The notes under the pieces are model-generated. The model ran no database searches and was not told the origin of the DNA. It saw nothing but the letters and a program-made list of their open reading frames with translations. From Candidatus Haliotispira prima (GTDB lineage: Bacteria > Spirochaetota > Spirochaetia > SP-2023), in the NCBI GenBank assembly GCA_029867005.1, contig CP123443.1:3100001-3164000 (forward strand): a stretch of DNA of 64,000 nucleotides. The letters run 5' to 3'. This document shows, piece after piece, positions 25,555 to 35,900 of this stretch (position 1 is the first letter of the stretch; each line of letters begins with the position of its first letter). The translations under genes were made by a program, and so were the position numbers.

Positions 25555-26718
25555 GTGGATGGAATGCCGGCTTGGCAGGGGTGCAGACAAAACGCTTCTT
25601 GGCAGCCCCTGAATCGTTACTTGAAGCATTGCCGCAGCCGCAAGAGTAGGTACGATGGCTTTTTGGCCGCAGACTCATTGCTGCACAATTTTCTGCGCAG
25701 CAATGAGTGGCAACATTTGAGCCTCAGTACCATGTTTGTATCGCAGTATCACGATGTGGCGAAGCAGCAGCGGTTGTTTCGCACCGATTTGGCGGTGCGG
25801 AAGGCCTTTCTCTATAGTTCTTCTGAGCGTGCAGGTTTGGAAATGGGACGTGGTGAAATAGAGGCTGTACTGTTGTGGACGAATCACGGTCGTTTACTGT
25901 TTGACAGTTTAACCTTACGCAATCCGCAACCGGGGCTTTCGAGACTTCCCGGTCCTTGCCGGCCGATGGGGGAAGCTCTGCCATACTTGCCGACCCAAGA
26001 ACTGAAGCGTTTGTTGCGGCAGAACGTCACTCGGCAGTTTATCGGGACACGGAGTCATTACGATTTTTTGCAACACTGCTATGGCTTTCAATTGAAAGTA
26101 CGGGAGTACTGGATGATGGTGCGCAAACCGCAAGGTTTGCCGCCGTTCGATACGAAGAGAGGGCCAATAGCATTCCGCTCTCTTCCGAATTCCGGAGGGA
26201 CCGGAAGAGGAGTGAGAAGAGAGAGAGGGAGAAGCACTACGGGAGAGACGGGGAGGAGAACCTCTTTGCCGGTCGGGTTGCGATTGGAGCGTCTGACCTC
26301 GGAAGACTTTGGCCGATTGCTACCTTTGGAGCAGGCATATTACGCCGAAGAGGTCTTGCAGGGAGAGCTTGGAGGTCCCCTGCGCCGAGCTTTGGAAAAA
26401 CAATGCGCCAAGCGTTTGGAACAATTCTTGCAGTACGGTATTTTTGACGGGGATAAACTAATTGCCAGGGCAATGATCAATGCATATGGTTTGTATTACT
26501 GGCAAATTGGAGGAATCTATACTACGCCTGAATGGCGTGGCCAAGGGTTGGCAGATTTTTTGTTGCAAAGGCTTTCCCGTGCGATTGAGCAGGCAGGCCG
26601 CTCGGCCATGTTGTTCGTGCGTTTGGAAAATGAAGAAGCCTTGGGTTTGTATTACAAAAATTCTTTTGAGATTTTGGAGCGTATGGTAATAGCCCAGGAG
26701 CCTTTGACATCCCATTGA
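25555..26718 (+). CDS. GNAT-family N-acetyltransferase with unknown N-terminal half
   Basis: 387 residues from a GTG with GAGAGG just upstream; an ATG at 25564 is an alternative. Residues about 240-385 form a GNAT acyltransferase: YWQIGGIYTTPEWRGQGLADFLL holds the acetyl-CoA-binding motif A (x-x-W-R-G-Q-G-L-A), followed by FVRLENEEALGLYYKNSFE. The N-terminal 190 residues are rich in aromatic and basic residues and are not recognised. A low-complexity Arg/Gly/Thr linker (about 200-235) joins the parts. The substrate is unknown. Confidence 0.8.
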   Translation: MDGMPAWQGCRQNASWQPLNRYLKHCRSRKSRYDGFLAADSLLHNFLRSNEWQHLSLSTMFVSQYHDVAKQQRLFRTDLAVRKAFLYSSSERAGLEMGRGEIEAVLLWTNHGRLLFDSLTLRNPQPGLSRLPGPCRPMGEALPYLPTQELKRLLRQNVTRQFIGTRSHYDFLQHCYGFQLKVREYWMMVRKPQGLPPFDTKRGPIAFRSLPNSGGTGRGVRRERGRSTTGETGRRTSLPVGLRLERLTSEDFGRLLPLEQAYYAEEVLQGELGGPLRRALEKQCAKRLEQFLQYGIFDGDKLIARAMINAYGLYYWQIGGIYTTPEWRGQGLADFLLQRLSRAIEQAGRSAMLFVRLENEEALGLYYKNSFEILERMVIAQEPLTSH

Positions 26719-26796
26719 TGCATCGGGTTTTCCGCAGGTATTTCGAATGGGATCAGAAAGAAAGGTCGGTAAGAGAAAAGGTCGGTAAAAGAATCC

Positions 26797-26832
26797 GAAG
26801 AAGTCCTAATGAAGGGGATTTCTTCTTGTTGT
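26797..26832 (+). terminator. Probable terminator after the GNAT gene
   Basis: GAAGAAGTCC (26797-26806) and GGATTTCTTC (26816-26825), a 10-bp stem with one G-U pair, then TTGTTGT. Just before it, a 15-base motif containing AAAGGTCGGTAA occurs twice. Confidence 0.45.
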
Positions 26833-26860
26833 AATGGTATTTCGGGCGGGGTATATTTGC

Positions 26861-26889
26861 TTGACAGTATTCGGCCCTTATCCTAAGAT
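26861..26889 (+). promoter_or_regulatory. Promoter for the ThuA/oxidoreductase pair
   Basis: TTGACA (26861-26866), 17 bases, TAAGAT (26884-26889). It would give a 5' leader of about 185 bases before 27080; no riboswitch or operator is recognised in that leader. Confidence 0.6.
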
Positions 26890-27079
26890 ATCTTGTATCA
26901 CAAAGCCTTATTATTTAATGAAATGATGTTACGAAATAGTGCAGTAAAATAGTGTAGGGCAAGTGTGAGTTGAAGCGGAAAGAGGTGCGAGATGAATCCC
27001 GGGAATGTTTTTCCGGAGGGAATCCAGAGTCAGAAACAAGTTTTTTTATATATGAATAAGGGAATAGAGAGGCGGTGAA

Positions 27080-27856
27080 ATGACAAAGAAAATTAGTGTT
27101 ATTGCTTGGAATGAGAACGTCCATGAGCAGGAAATGCAGGTAGTGCGTGATATTTATCCACAAGGAATCCATGGTTGTCTGGCCGGATTGCTCAATGAAG
27201 AAAAGGATATTTTGGCCGAAACGGCCACTCTGCAAGAACCGGAGCATGGGCTTTCACAGAGCCGTTTAGATAATTGTGATGTGTTGTTGTGGTGGGGACA
27301 CGCGGCCCACGCCCAAGTCAGTGACGAAGTCGTGGCGCGGGTGTATGAGCGCGTCTTGCAGGGTATGGGCCTGATAGTGCTGCATTCCGGGCACTTTTCC
27401 AAAATTTTCCGCCGGATGATGGGTACCAGTTGTGCTTTGCAGTGGCGTGAAGCCGATGAAAAGGAAGTAATTTGGACAGTTAATCCCGGGCACCCTATTG
27501 CCAAAGGTATTCCTGCTCATTTCATTTTGGAAAATGAGGAAATGTATGGAGAGCCCTTTGTGGTGCCGGAAGCCAATGAGACCGTTTTCATGGGTTGGTT
27601 TGCCGGGGGCAATGTGTTTCGCTCCGGGCTGGTCTACAATCGTGGTGCGGGCAGAATATTCTATTTTCAACCCGGTCACGAGACTCATCCGACCTACCAC
27701 CAGCCGGTTATCCGAAAAGTCCTTGTCAATGCTGTACGCTATGTAGCTCCAAGGCACAGTAGTGCCGCCTGGAAGAATGTGGAAGATGCCCCCAATGGTG
27801 CGCCGATCATTCCGATTCCCGGCTACGTTCACAAAACGGAACAAGGTCTTCGTTAG
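27080..27856 (+). CDS. ThuA-domain protein (trehalose/disaccharide use)
   Basis: 258 residues, GAGGCGG before the ATG. It belongs to the ThuA family, a class I glutamine-amidotransferase-like fold: CDVLLWWGHAAH, GLIVLHSGHFSKIF, VNPGHPIAKGIP, GAGRIFYFQPGHETHPTYH. In rhizobia ThuA and ThuB act together to turn trehalose-type disaccharides into 3-keto derivatives. The next gene is a Gfo/Idh/MocA oxidoreductase in the same direction, the classic ThuA-ThuB pairing. The actual substrate here is not shown. Confidence 0.85.
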   Translation: MTKKISVIAWNENVHEQEMQVVRDIYPQGIHGCLAGLLNEEKDILAETATLQEPEHGLSQSRLDNCDVLLWWGHAAHAQVSDEVVARVYERVLQGMGLIVLHSGHFSKIFRRMMGTSCALQWREADEKEVIWTVNPGHPIAKGIPAHFILENEEMYGEPFVVPEANETVFMGWFAGGNVFRSGLVYNRGAGRIFYFQPGHETHPTYHQPVIRKVLVNAVRYVAPRHSSAAWKNVEDAPNGAPIIPIPGYVHKTEQGLR

Positions 27857-27928
27857 TGGTTTGCCCTCTCAGGATGGGCCAAATAGGCCGAATGGGCATT
27901 TTACACACAGATTTTCAGGAGAAAGACC

Positions 27929-29026
27929 ATGATTAAAACCGGTATTATTGGGGCAGGTATGATTTCACCCAGTGGAATCGAAGGTTTTCAAAAGAGCGGT
28001 ATTGCCGAAGTTCTGGCGATTGCTGATAAAGATGAGGCGCACGCACAGGAGCGTGCGCAGGAGTATGGTATCCCGCGTGTTTACGGCAGTGCGGAAGAGC
28101 TGCTGGCGGACAAAGATATCGAGGTGGTCTACGTAGCTTTGCCGAATAAATTCCACGTCCCTGTATCACTGGCGGCTTTGGAAGTGGGTAAGCACGTAAT
28201 TTGTGAAAAGCCGATGGCTATGGACTTGGCCGAAGGTCGAAAACTGGTCGAGGCCCTGCAAAAATACCGAAGTAATGGCAGAGATCTGAAGTTTATGATT
28301 GGCCAAAACCAGCGTTTCAATGCGGACTCGCAAAAAATTAAGTATCTGGCTGAACAGGGTTACTTTGGCGAGTTGTATCATGCCAAGGCATTTTGGCGCC
28401 GCCGTTGCGGCGTACCCAAGAAAGGTACCTGGTTTGGTTCCCGGGAGCTGGCCGGTGGGGGCTGTATCCTCGACATTGGGGTGCACATGCTGGATCTGGC
28501 ACTGTTTATCATGAACAATTTTGATGCCGAATCGGTCAGCGGGGCCAGCTACAGCAAGTTGGCCCACCGTGGCATCGGCTTTGGAGGTTGGGGCATGGGA
28601 GAGGACAGGAATATCCCCTTTGATGTAGACGACTTGTCCTGTGCTTTGATTAAGCTGAAGGGTGGGGCAACCGTAGCTCTGGACGTGTCTTGGGCGTCGC
28701 ATTCGGAGCATGATGACTTCCACAATGTCGATTTTTACGGGAGTGAGGCCGGAGCTCAATGCTATCCGGCCAAGGTCTTCACTTTTGACAAGCTGCTGTG
28801 CAGCAACGTCGATGTCGAACTGAAGAGTGGAGATACTGCGGAGTCGGCCTTTGCCGGTTTGCCAATCCGCTACCCGGACTGCGACCGCTTTGCCCATTTC
28901 GTCCGTGCGGTGCGCAACGAAGAGGAGCTGTGCGTGAAGCTTGAAGAATCGCTGGAGGTACAGCGCATTCTGGATGCTATTCGGGAGTCGGCCCGTACGG
29001 GCCGCGAGGTGCGGCTGGATACCTGA
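27929..29026 (+). CDS. Gfo/Idh/MocA-family NAD(P)-dependent sugar dehydrogenase
   Basis: 365 residues, AGGAGAAAG upstream. N-terminal Rossmann fold with TGIIGAGMISPS, then the hallmark HVICEKPMAMDLAEGR, in which Glu-Lys-Pro includes the catalytic Lys. The substrate domain has GGGCILDIGVHMLDLALF, a family motif with the likely catalytic Asp and His. It oxidises or reduces a sugar or cyclitol hydroxyl. Partnership with the ThuA gene 72 bases upstream suggests ThuB-like 3-keto-disaccharide chemistry. Confidence 0.9.
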   Translation: MIKTGIIGAGMISPSGIEGFQKSGIAEVLAIADKDEAHAQERAQEYGIPRVYGSAEELLADKDIEVVYVALPNKFHVPVSLAALEVGKHVICEKPMAMDLAEGRKLVEALQKYRSNGRDLKFMIGQNQRFNADSQKIKYLAEQGYFGELYHAKAFWRRRCGVPKKGTWFGSRELAGGGCILDIGVHMLDLALFIMNNFDAESVSGASYSKLAHRGIGFGGWGMGEDRNIPFDVDDLSCALIKLKGGATVALDVSWASHSEHDDFHNVDFYGSEAGAQCYPAKVFTFDKLLCSNVDVELKSGDTAESAFAGLPIRYPDCDRFAHFVRAVRNEEELCVKLEESLEVQRILDAIRESARTGREVRLDT

Positions 29027-29066
29027 GACTTTGTCTTTGGAAACAAAGTTGGGAATAAGATGCTAA

Positions 29067-29140
29067 CGGAAGTGACGGGACTCGAACCCGCGGCCTTCGC
29101 CTTGACAGGGCGACGTGATAACCAACTTCACCACACCTCC
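29067..29140 (-). tRNA. tRNA-Asp (anticodon GTC)
   Basis: On the minus strand: acceptor GGAGGTG pairs with CACTTCC, the anticodon loop CTGTCAA reads GTC in a CGCC/GGCG stem, and the T loop GGTTCGAGTCC follows. A 13-bp perfect hairpin (29145-29173) sits directly before its 5' end. A candidate promoter, TTGACT plus a poor -10, lies beyond it. Confidence 0.93.
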
Positions 29141-29144
29141 GAAA

Positions 29145-29173
29145 ATCCTAAAGGTTCAAAGAACCTTTAGGAT
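29145..29173 (-). repeat. 13-bp perfect hairpin in front of tRNA-Asp
   Basis: ATCCTAAAGGTTC-AAA-GAACCTTTAGGAT. Read on the minus strand it is followed by TTTT and then, after one base, by the first base of tRNA-Asp, so it has terminator form immediately upstream of a tRNA. The rest of 29027-29392 holds a weak hairpin (29028-29049) after the oxidoreductase and nothing else recognisable. Confidence 0.7.
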
Positions 29174-29392
29174 GGCCGTTACCGTACCGAGGCAGCCGGA
29201 AAAGTCAAGTATTCCACCTGTTTTTTATGATTTTTTGTCAGGATGCAGAGGCTCGGTAATGGTACCAATTACCGATGTTTCTATAAAATATTGTTTATTG
29301 AAGGTTCCGGGGCTTGGGACAAATTGGGATAAACCGAGGGAAACAAGGGAAACACCGGTTTTTGCAATGAAATTTCATTACCATGGGAGACC

Positions 29393-30244
29393 GTGAGTAC
29401 CTCAATAAAAACAAGCTCTCCACCGTTTCCACAAACCGTGAGATTGTTTCTCCACCCTTTGCTGTGTACGGTTCTAATTTTTGTATCAATGGTATTCATA
29501 CTCTGGCTGGCCGGCTGCCGGAGTGTGTCCGATACCGGTATAAAAGCAGACGGGAGAGAGGCAACCGCGCCTCAGGAGAGGCTTAGTCCTATAGCGCGGA
29601 AGAATGCGGCCGCCGGCCGCCGGCTGCAATTCCCCGCGCCGGGCCTCGCAGAAGCACCGGCCCCGAAAACGAGGGCCAGAGACTGGCCGGAACTGCTGTT
29701 TTTCCAAGCTTCAAATACTTGGGATGAGTTGAATAATCGACAGACGAACTACCAAAAATTGCTGCCAAACCGTTCCCCGCAACTTGAGGAACCGGGACAG
29801 CCCGAGCCCGAGACTTTAGTAAAAGGGGAGGGGAGTGAGCAGCGCGTCGCTTTGTTGGCCTACAAAGCCGAAAGTGGAGAAAGCCCCGGTATCCTCCTGG
29901 TTGTCTACGATGAACCCTACGATATCCAGCCCCGTGAATATTTGGAGTGGATGCGTGCTTCTTGGGAGAATTCAGAGCATTTGCGTGAGATTGAGGCTCC
30001 GACAGTGCGCAATTTTGGCCACCGCGACAACCACGGCTATCTGATGCACTTCATGTCTCCGGAGTTCCTGTACGTGGAATTTGTTTTGTTTGTCCGGCAC
30101 CGAGCTGTGCACTTGGTATTCCGGAGCCCGCACAAAGAATTATTGCAAAGTCAGGCCCATCAGGAAAGCTTCTTTCGTCAAGTCAATAAGGAACTGGAGC
30201 AGGGACTGTATATCCGGAAGCAGAAACCAGAGCAGAAATCGTAG
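29393..30244 (+). CDS. Putative lipoprotein of unknown function
   Basis: 283 residues from a GTG with GGGAGA upstream. Hydrophobic signal LLCTVLIFVSMVFILWLAGC ends in the lipobox LAGC with Cys42 as the lipidation site. A Pro/Ala/Arg-rich linker follows, then a folded domain (VALLAYKAESGESPGILLVVYDEPYD, GYLMHFMSPEFLYVEFVLFV). No family is recognised. It lies alone between tRNA-Asp and the convergent aminopeptidase gene. Confidence 0.75.
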   Translation: MSTSIKTSSPPFPQTVRLFLHPLLCTVLIFVSMVFILWLAGCRSVSDTGIKADGREATAPQERLSPIARKNAAAGRRLQFPAPGLAEAPAPKTRARDWPELLFFQASNTWDELNNRQTNYQKLLPNRSPQLEEPGQPEPETLVKGEGSEQRVALLAYKAESGESPGILLVVYDEPYDIQPREYLEWMRASWENSEHLREIEAPTVRNFGHRDNHGYLMHFMSPEFLYVEFVLFVRHRAVHLVFRSPHKELLQSQAHQESFFRQVNKELEQGLYIRKQKPEQKS

Positions 30245-30419
30245 CAAAAATTACTGAGGTGGAATTGCTTTTCTGTCTGCAAATTGAGGACAGGGCACAA
30301 GAGCTTTGGGGAAACGACAGCGGGGTCCCGGCTTGTTCCAAAGATAATTTGGATAAAACGAGTTGGGATATAGCTGTCTGAGTTTGTTTCGGAGCAGCCA
30401 AAGTATACCCAAAGTATGC

Positions 30420-32036
30420 CTAAGATGAGTGCCGTCCGGCCAAATACCGGCGTACAAAATTGGAGAGCAGGCGCACACCAAGTGCGCGGGAATTTTCGCC
30501 CAGTGAAGGGTGCTCGTCCGAACCGGACCAGCCAGCCATATCCAAGTGGAGCCAAGCGTGCGGAGGGGTTTCTTCATTCGAGATTTTGGTATTGTCCTCC
30601 TCCCCGGCCTCGTCTTCGCCGTACCTGCTGTCATCCCTTTGCAAGGCAAATTTTTCTATGAATAGGGCTGCCGTCAGGGATCCACCGCCCGAACCCTTGG
30701 TTGAAATATTGGAGATGTCGGCTAATTTGCTTTTCAGATAACCGACATAGGGCCGAAACAGGGGCATGCGCCAAACATCTTCTCCGGTTTCCCGGCCGGC
30801 TTGGGCAAACAGTTCGGCCACTTCGTCATCATTGCTGTAGTAGGCGGCGCACTGTTCACCTAAGGCCATAATAGCTGCCCCGGTAAGGGTGGCACAGTCC
30901 AACAATAGCCGAGGCTTCTGCCGGACTGCGTAATGAATGGCATCGGCCAGAATCAACCGGCCCTCTGCATCAGTGTTATTGATTTCCACCGTGGGGCCCA
31001 TTGCCGATGTAATGATGTCCCCGGTTTTGATGGCTTTGCCGCCGATCTGGTTCTCCACCAGCGGGATGTAGGCTTTGATGTTGGCTTTAATGCCGCTGTC
31101 GGCCAGATAGTGGAAGGCCCCATAGACAATGGCTCCTCCCATCATGTCGTACTGCATTCCCTTGATGCTGCCGCTGGGTTTGAGATTGGTGCCGCCGGTG
31201 TCAAAGCAGACTCCCTTGCCGACTAAAGCGATATGCCCGTTGTCGGTATTGTCGCCGCAGTAATTCAGAATTAGCAGACGGGATTCGCGCGGGCTGCCGC
31301 GTCCCACGGCCAAAATTAGGTTCATGTCTTCTTTTTCCAGTCGGTCTTCTCCCCATATTTCACTTTGGACATCCGGGAGAGCACCTGCCTGCTTGGCGGC
31401 AAAGTCGCTGAAAAATTCCGGGGTACAAATATTGGCCGGACTGAGAACCAGTTTCAAGGTCTGCTGCATAGCAGTGGTCTGCTTTGCGATGTCCGCAACC
31501 ATGTTTTCCAATACCCTTTCCGACAAGGCTCCCTGTGCGGTATCGACAATAATTGTCAGTGTGGGGTCTTTTTCATCGTCCTTTTCTTTTAGTTCGCCAA
31601 AGCGGTAGCTGCCAAACCACAGGCCCTCCAGTACCAAGCGGAACCGGGCGGCATCTAACCCGGGAATCACAGGCAAGGCAATGCGTTGCCATTTTTGTTG
31701 TGAGATCATCTTGGCCAGGCCTCTGCCCCACTGTAGTAATGCTGCGCTTTCGCCACCCAGTTCCCGGGCCTTGGCTCTCAGGCAGATATTGCTCAGATGG
31801 AGGGGCAAAGTCTTTACTTCTCCTGTGGCCAATGTGCTGTAATCGTGTTGTCCGGTTTTTTTGTCGACCTTGTTTTTCTGAAAGTATTCGATAATTCGAT
31901 CCAAGCTCTTCTGTTCTAGCCCACTTTCCTGTATCTCGGCTATCTCGGGGAATTCCCCGGAGGCCCGCTTGGCCAGAATCAGGCCGGACCAGTTGGCATC
32001 CGGAAACTGTAAACTCTTCTGTATGGCAAATTTCAT
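30420..32036 (-). CDS. pepA: Leucyl aminopeptidase, M17 family
   Basis: 538 residues, with AAGGAG before the ATG. Cytosolic hexameric two-metal aminopeptidase. The C-terminal catalytic domain carries the metal ligands: GKGVCFDTGGTNLKP (Lys, Asp), YDMMGGAIVYG (Asp), and the family signature NNTDAEGRLILADA (Asp, Glu, with Arg binding bicarbonate). It ends with the usual HLDMAGW. The GKGVCFDTGGTNLKP variant differs from the common GKGITFDSGG form. A Glu/Asp-rich insertion (EDEAGEEDNTK) sits near residue 475. It is convergent with the lipoprotein gene. Confidence 0.93.
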   Translation of the reverse strand: MKFAIQKSLQFPDANWSGLILAKRASGEFPEIAEIQESGLEQKSLDRIIEYFQKNKVDKKTGQHDYSTLATGEVKTLPLHLSNICLRAKARELGGESAALLQWGRGLAKMISQQKWQRIALPVIPGLDAARFRLVLEGLWFGSYRFGELKEKDDEKDPTLTIIVDTAQGALSERVLENMVADIAKQTTAMQQTLKLVLSPANICTPEFFSDFAAKQAGALPDVQSEIWGEDRLEKEDMNLILAVGRGSPRESRLLILNYCGDNTDNGHIALVGKGVCFDTGGTNLKPSGSIKGMQYDMMGGAIVYGAFHYLADSGIKANIKAYIPLVENQIGGKAIKTGDIITSAMGPTVEINNTDAEGRLILADAIHYAVRQKPRLLLDCATLTGAAIMALGEQCAAYYSNDDEVAELFAQAGRETGEDVWRMPLFRPYVGYLKSKLADISNISTKGSGGGSLTAALFIEKFALQRDDSRYGEDEAGEEDNTKISNEETPPHAWLHLDMAGWSGSDEHPSLGENSRALGVRLLSNFVRRYLAGRHSS

Positions 32037-32295
32037 TTCAGGCTCCTTGTATCTCTTTTACTTTTCCTTCGTTGGTTGCTTATAATAAGGGTATGTTAAA
32101 AAATGGCAATTCCTTGGGGAACGGCACTCGACAAGCCTGTGAACAAATGGTGAAACCGGGATGGGCATTTACCGGCAGGTATTGCCCGTTTCCCTTCTTC
32201 AAATGGAATTGCTATTTGCAGAGAGCTCCGCTAGAATGCCTGGCACAGTACTCACTATGGGGAACTGCACCCGAGCTTTGCCAGGAAGCCAAGCC

Positions 32296-32883
32296 ATGCC
32301 TCCGTTTATAAAATCCGGTCCGTTTTTTGCCGCCGTCCGATCTCAGGGCAAGTTCCGGCTTTTGCTGCTGCTGCCGATCTTTTGCGCTCTGTTCATCTTC
32401 AGCACTGCGATCTATCGGAAAGGCAAGAGCCAACAAAGCTATACTCTGTTGTTTCCCGGTGCCGACAGCCGGTACGAACAGGAACGGTTCAGGGGCCTCC
32501 ATGCCGAACAGCGTAAGATTCCGATTCCTCAGGTTCTGCCTCCGGAATGGAGTTTGGAAGAGCGCAAGGTTTTTTACCTCGTCAAGGAATTGCTCTATGG
32601 CCCCGGCCCCGGCATGATCGGTTCCTATCCCTTTGTTTCCTCCGGTACCAGAGTTAACAACCTGGCGATGGAGGGAAGAGACATCTATATTGATTTTGGT
32701 CCCACCCTGTTTACCGGCAAGTCGGAACATTATTTCAGCGATGATGCTGTGCTGATGCTAATCAAAAAAGTCCTGCGTCTGAACTTTCCCCGACTCAAGG
32801 GCATTTATTTTACGATTGCAGGCACAGATGTCAGCCAATTCCGGCAAAACTTGCAGGCACAGGGAGCGAAAGACTTGGGGTAA
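32296..32883 (+). CDS. GerMN-domain membrane-anchored protein
   Basis: 195 residues from the ATG at 32296 (AGGA nine bases before); the frame opens earlier at 32161 but that part looks non-coding. One N-terminal membrane segment (RLLLLLPIFCALFIFSTAIY) is followed by an extracytoplasmic GerMN domain: YLVKELLYGPGPGMIGSYPF, SSGTRVNNLAMEGRDIYIDFGP and FTIAGTDVSQF. GerMN domains occur in spore proteins but also in non-sporulating bacteria, where their job in the envelope is not known. The ClpB-like gene follows 76 bases later. Confidence 0.8.
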   Translation: MPPFIKSGPFFAAVRSQGKFRLLLLLPIFCALFIFSTAIYRKGKSQQSYTLLFPGADSRYEQERFRGLHAEQRKIPIPQVLPPEWSLEERKVFYLVKELLYGPGPGMIGSYPFVSSGTRVNNLAMEGRDIYIDFGPTLFTGKSEHYFSDDAVLMLIKKVLRLNFPRLKGIYFTIAGTDVSQFRQNLQAQGAKDLG

Positions 32884-32959
32884 GACACTGTTCGGTAAGG
32901 GTTTTCCTGCCTGTGAGTAACGGGTATACGGGTATGTCGGGCTTACCACTTTTTTCAGT

Positions 32960-35900
32960 ATGAATATGGAACAATACACCCAAAACTGCCGGGACACTCT
33001 GCAAGTGACGGCGAACATGGCGGCCGAAGAGCGGCATGGTCAGGTAGGTGGACTACACTTGCTTGTCAGCCTGTTGAGCCGGGATGAGCTTTCCCGGAAT
33101 TGGCTGGAGACCTGTGACTATGCTTTCTGCCTTTCTTGGCCGGTGTTGTTGACTCAAGCCCGAGAGGAGCTTGCCAAGCTGCCGCACGTGGCCTTGGAAG
33201 GTGACGTGATTCATTCTGATGTTTGGTTGGGTCAGATTTTGCAGAATGCCGAACAGCAGGCCCGTAAATTGGGGGACAACTTCGTTGGTAACGAGCACCT
33301 TGTGTTGGCCTTGGCGGATTTGGCCTCGAAAAATGAAAAGAATGACAACGATGAAGACCCGGGAAGTTCGAACTGCTTGGGTTTGATTGCCCGGGCGGGA
33401 TGGGACTACAAGTTGTTGAAAGAGGAATTGCATACAATTCGCAAAGGTCTCGACCCGGGTCCGGGCACCTCTCGGGTTGTGACCGGAGCCTCCTCGGATC
33501 GTCCTGTTGCCTCGGCCTCGGCATTGATATCGGGCGGCGACATACTCGAACGTTTTTGTCAAGATTTTACGGCTTTGGCTGCTGTGCATAAACTGGATCC
33601 GGTAATTGGTCGCAATGACGAAATCCGGCGTTGTATTCAGGTGTTGTTGAGTCGAACCAGGAATAACCCGGTTTTGATTGGCGAGCTTGGTGTGGGCAGA
33701 ACGGCGGTTGTCAAAGGTTTGGCCCGGCATATACTGGCCGGTGATGTGCCTGAGACCCTGGCAAATAAGCGTATACTGGCACTGGACATGGGTGCCTTGG
33801 TCGCCGGTACTAAGTATCGCGGTGAGTTTGAAGAGCGGTTGGAATCTGTCATCAGCGAACTGAGAACTGCAAATGGTCGGATCATCCTGTTCATTGATGA
33901 GCTGCACTCCACCATGGGGGCAGCCGGAGCCGAAGGCAACGCCGATGCCACAAGCCTGCTCAGGCTCGCGCTTTCGCGCGGTGATCTGCACTGCATTGGA
34001 GCGACTACTCCGAACGAGTATCGCAGGCATATCGAAAGAGACGGTATCTTGGAAGGCCGTTTTCGGCCGGTGTCGGTATGCGAACCGGATAGTGCTTCGG
34101 CCTTGGCCATGCTGCGTGGCCTGAAGGTGCGCTATGAGCTATACCACGGTGTGCGCATTCGCGATGATGCCTTGGCCAAGGCGGTGGAGTTGTCCGTCCG
34201 CTATATCCCACACCGTTTCCTGCCGGAGAAGGCTCTCGACTTGATTGACGAGGCAGCCGGCTGTGTCAGAAGTGGGTTGGAGAGCAAGCCGTTGATGCTG
34301 GACCGGCTCGACCACTGCATTGTGCAAAAGAAAATGGAAATCTATTCGCTGAGAAATCAGGGGGGCGAAGAAAAGCAAGAGGATCAAGGGAACAAAGAGA
34401 ATCAAGACAGTCTCCCAAGCGGACCGAACCAAGGTGACCGGGGCCCGTTAGGCATACTTAGACGAGAATTGCAGGGCCTATGCGAAGAGCGCGATGGGAT
34501 TTATGCCCGTTGGCGGACGGAGCGGGAGCGGATGGAAGAGTGGCGCAATGCCAAAGAAAACATTGAAACCCTGCGTCGGGAACTGAAAGAATGTCGGCGT
34601 ACCAGACAGTATGAACGTGCCTCGCTCATTAGATGTGGAGAATTGCCCTTGGCTTGGAAACACTTGCGGCAGATCGAAAATCTGTCGAGTTCGTCAGTGC
34701 GGCAGGAAGTAAAACAAAATAAAGCTGAACAAAATAAGGAGCAGAAACCCAGCCACATTCAGATGCTTGAAGAGTTGCGTTCGCCTGATCTGAAGCTGGA
34801 TCGGCCTGAAAACCAAAGCTTTGCGGATTGGAAGAGTCCGTCACTCCGCGAAGAAGTAGGGGAAGCCGAAGTCGCTGCCGTGCTGTCTGACCAGATTGGG
34901 ATTCCGGTGGAACGGATGCTGCAATCCGAACGTCGGCACTTTCTGAATTTGGATCGGCGTTTGGCGCAAAGGATCAAAGGTCAAGATCAGGCTGTGGAAG
35001 CTGTCAGTTGTGCCATCCGGCGGGGCAAGAGTGGTTTGGCCGATCCGTTGCGCCCTTTAGGCTGCTTTCTGTTTCTCGGACCCACCGGGGTGGGTAAAAG
35101 CGAGCTGGCCAAGGCTTTGGCCGAGGAATTTTCTGTTGGAGCGGTACGGGAGAGAAAAGAGATTTCACCCATCTTGGCCACAGAAAGAGGCCATCATAAT
35201 GCGTTGATTCGGATTGACATGAGCGAATACGGCGAACGGCACAGCATTGCTCGCCTGATCGGGGCTCCTCCCGGCTATGTCGGCTATAAGCAAGGCGGGC
35301 AGCTTACTGAGCGCATACGCCGCCAGCCCTATAGCGTTATTCTGCTGGATGAGATGGAGAAGGCGCACCCTGAAGTGCTCAATATCTTTTTGCAAGTGTT
35401 GAACGAAGGTCGGTTGAATGATAGCCAGGGGCGCACGATTAATTTTTGTAATTGTATTCTTATTTTCACTTCCGGTCTGGGCAGCCGTGAACTCTCGGAG
35501 GAGTCGGACCGGGAAGATGGGATAGCCCAAATACAGGCTCTGCTCCACAGCAGTCTGAAATCGGAATTTCTCGATCGTCTGGACGATATTATCTACTTCA
35601 ACCGACTGGGGCTCCGGGAAATCCGTCAAATTGTACGATTACAATTGGCCGAAGTCCATCGATTGCTGGCCAGGCAGCATCTGCAAGTGGAAATCGGCAC
35701 TCGGTTGGAAAGTTTTTTGGTGTATGAGGGCTACTCCCCCGAATTCGGGGTGCGGCCACTGAGGCTGGCGATTCAAAATTATATTCACGACTCTTTGGCC
35801 CGGTACCTCTTGGCCGAGAATATTGCTGAAGGCAGTCTGCTACGCTTGGAATTGGGTGCGGATGCCAAGGTGCAAATTCAGTGCAGTCAGTTGAATGGCC

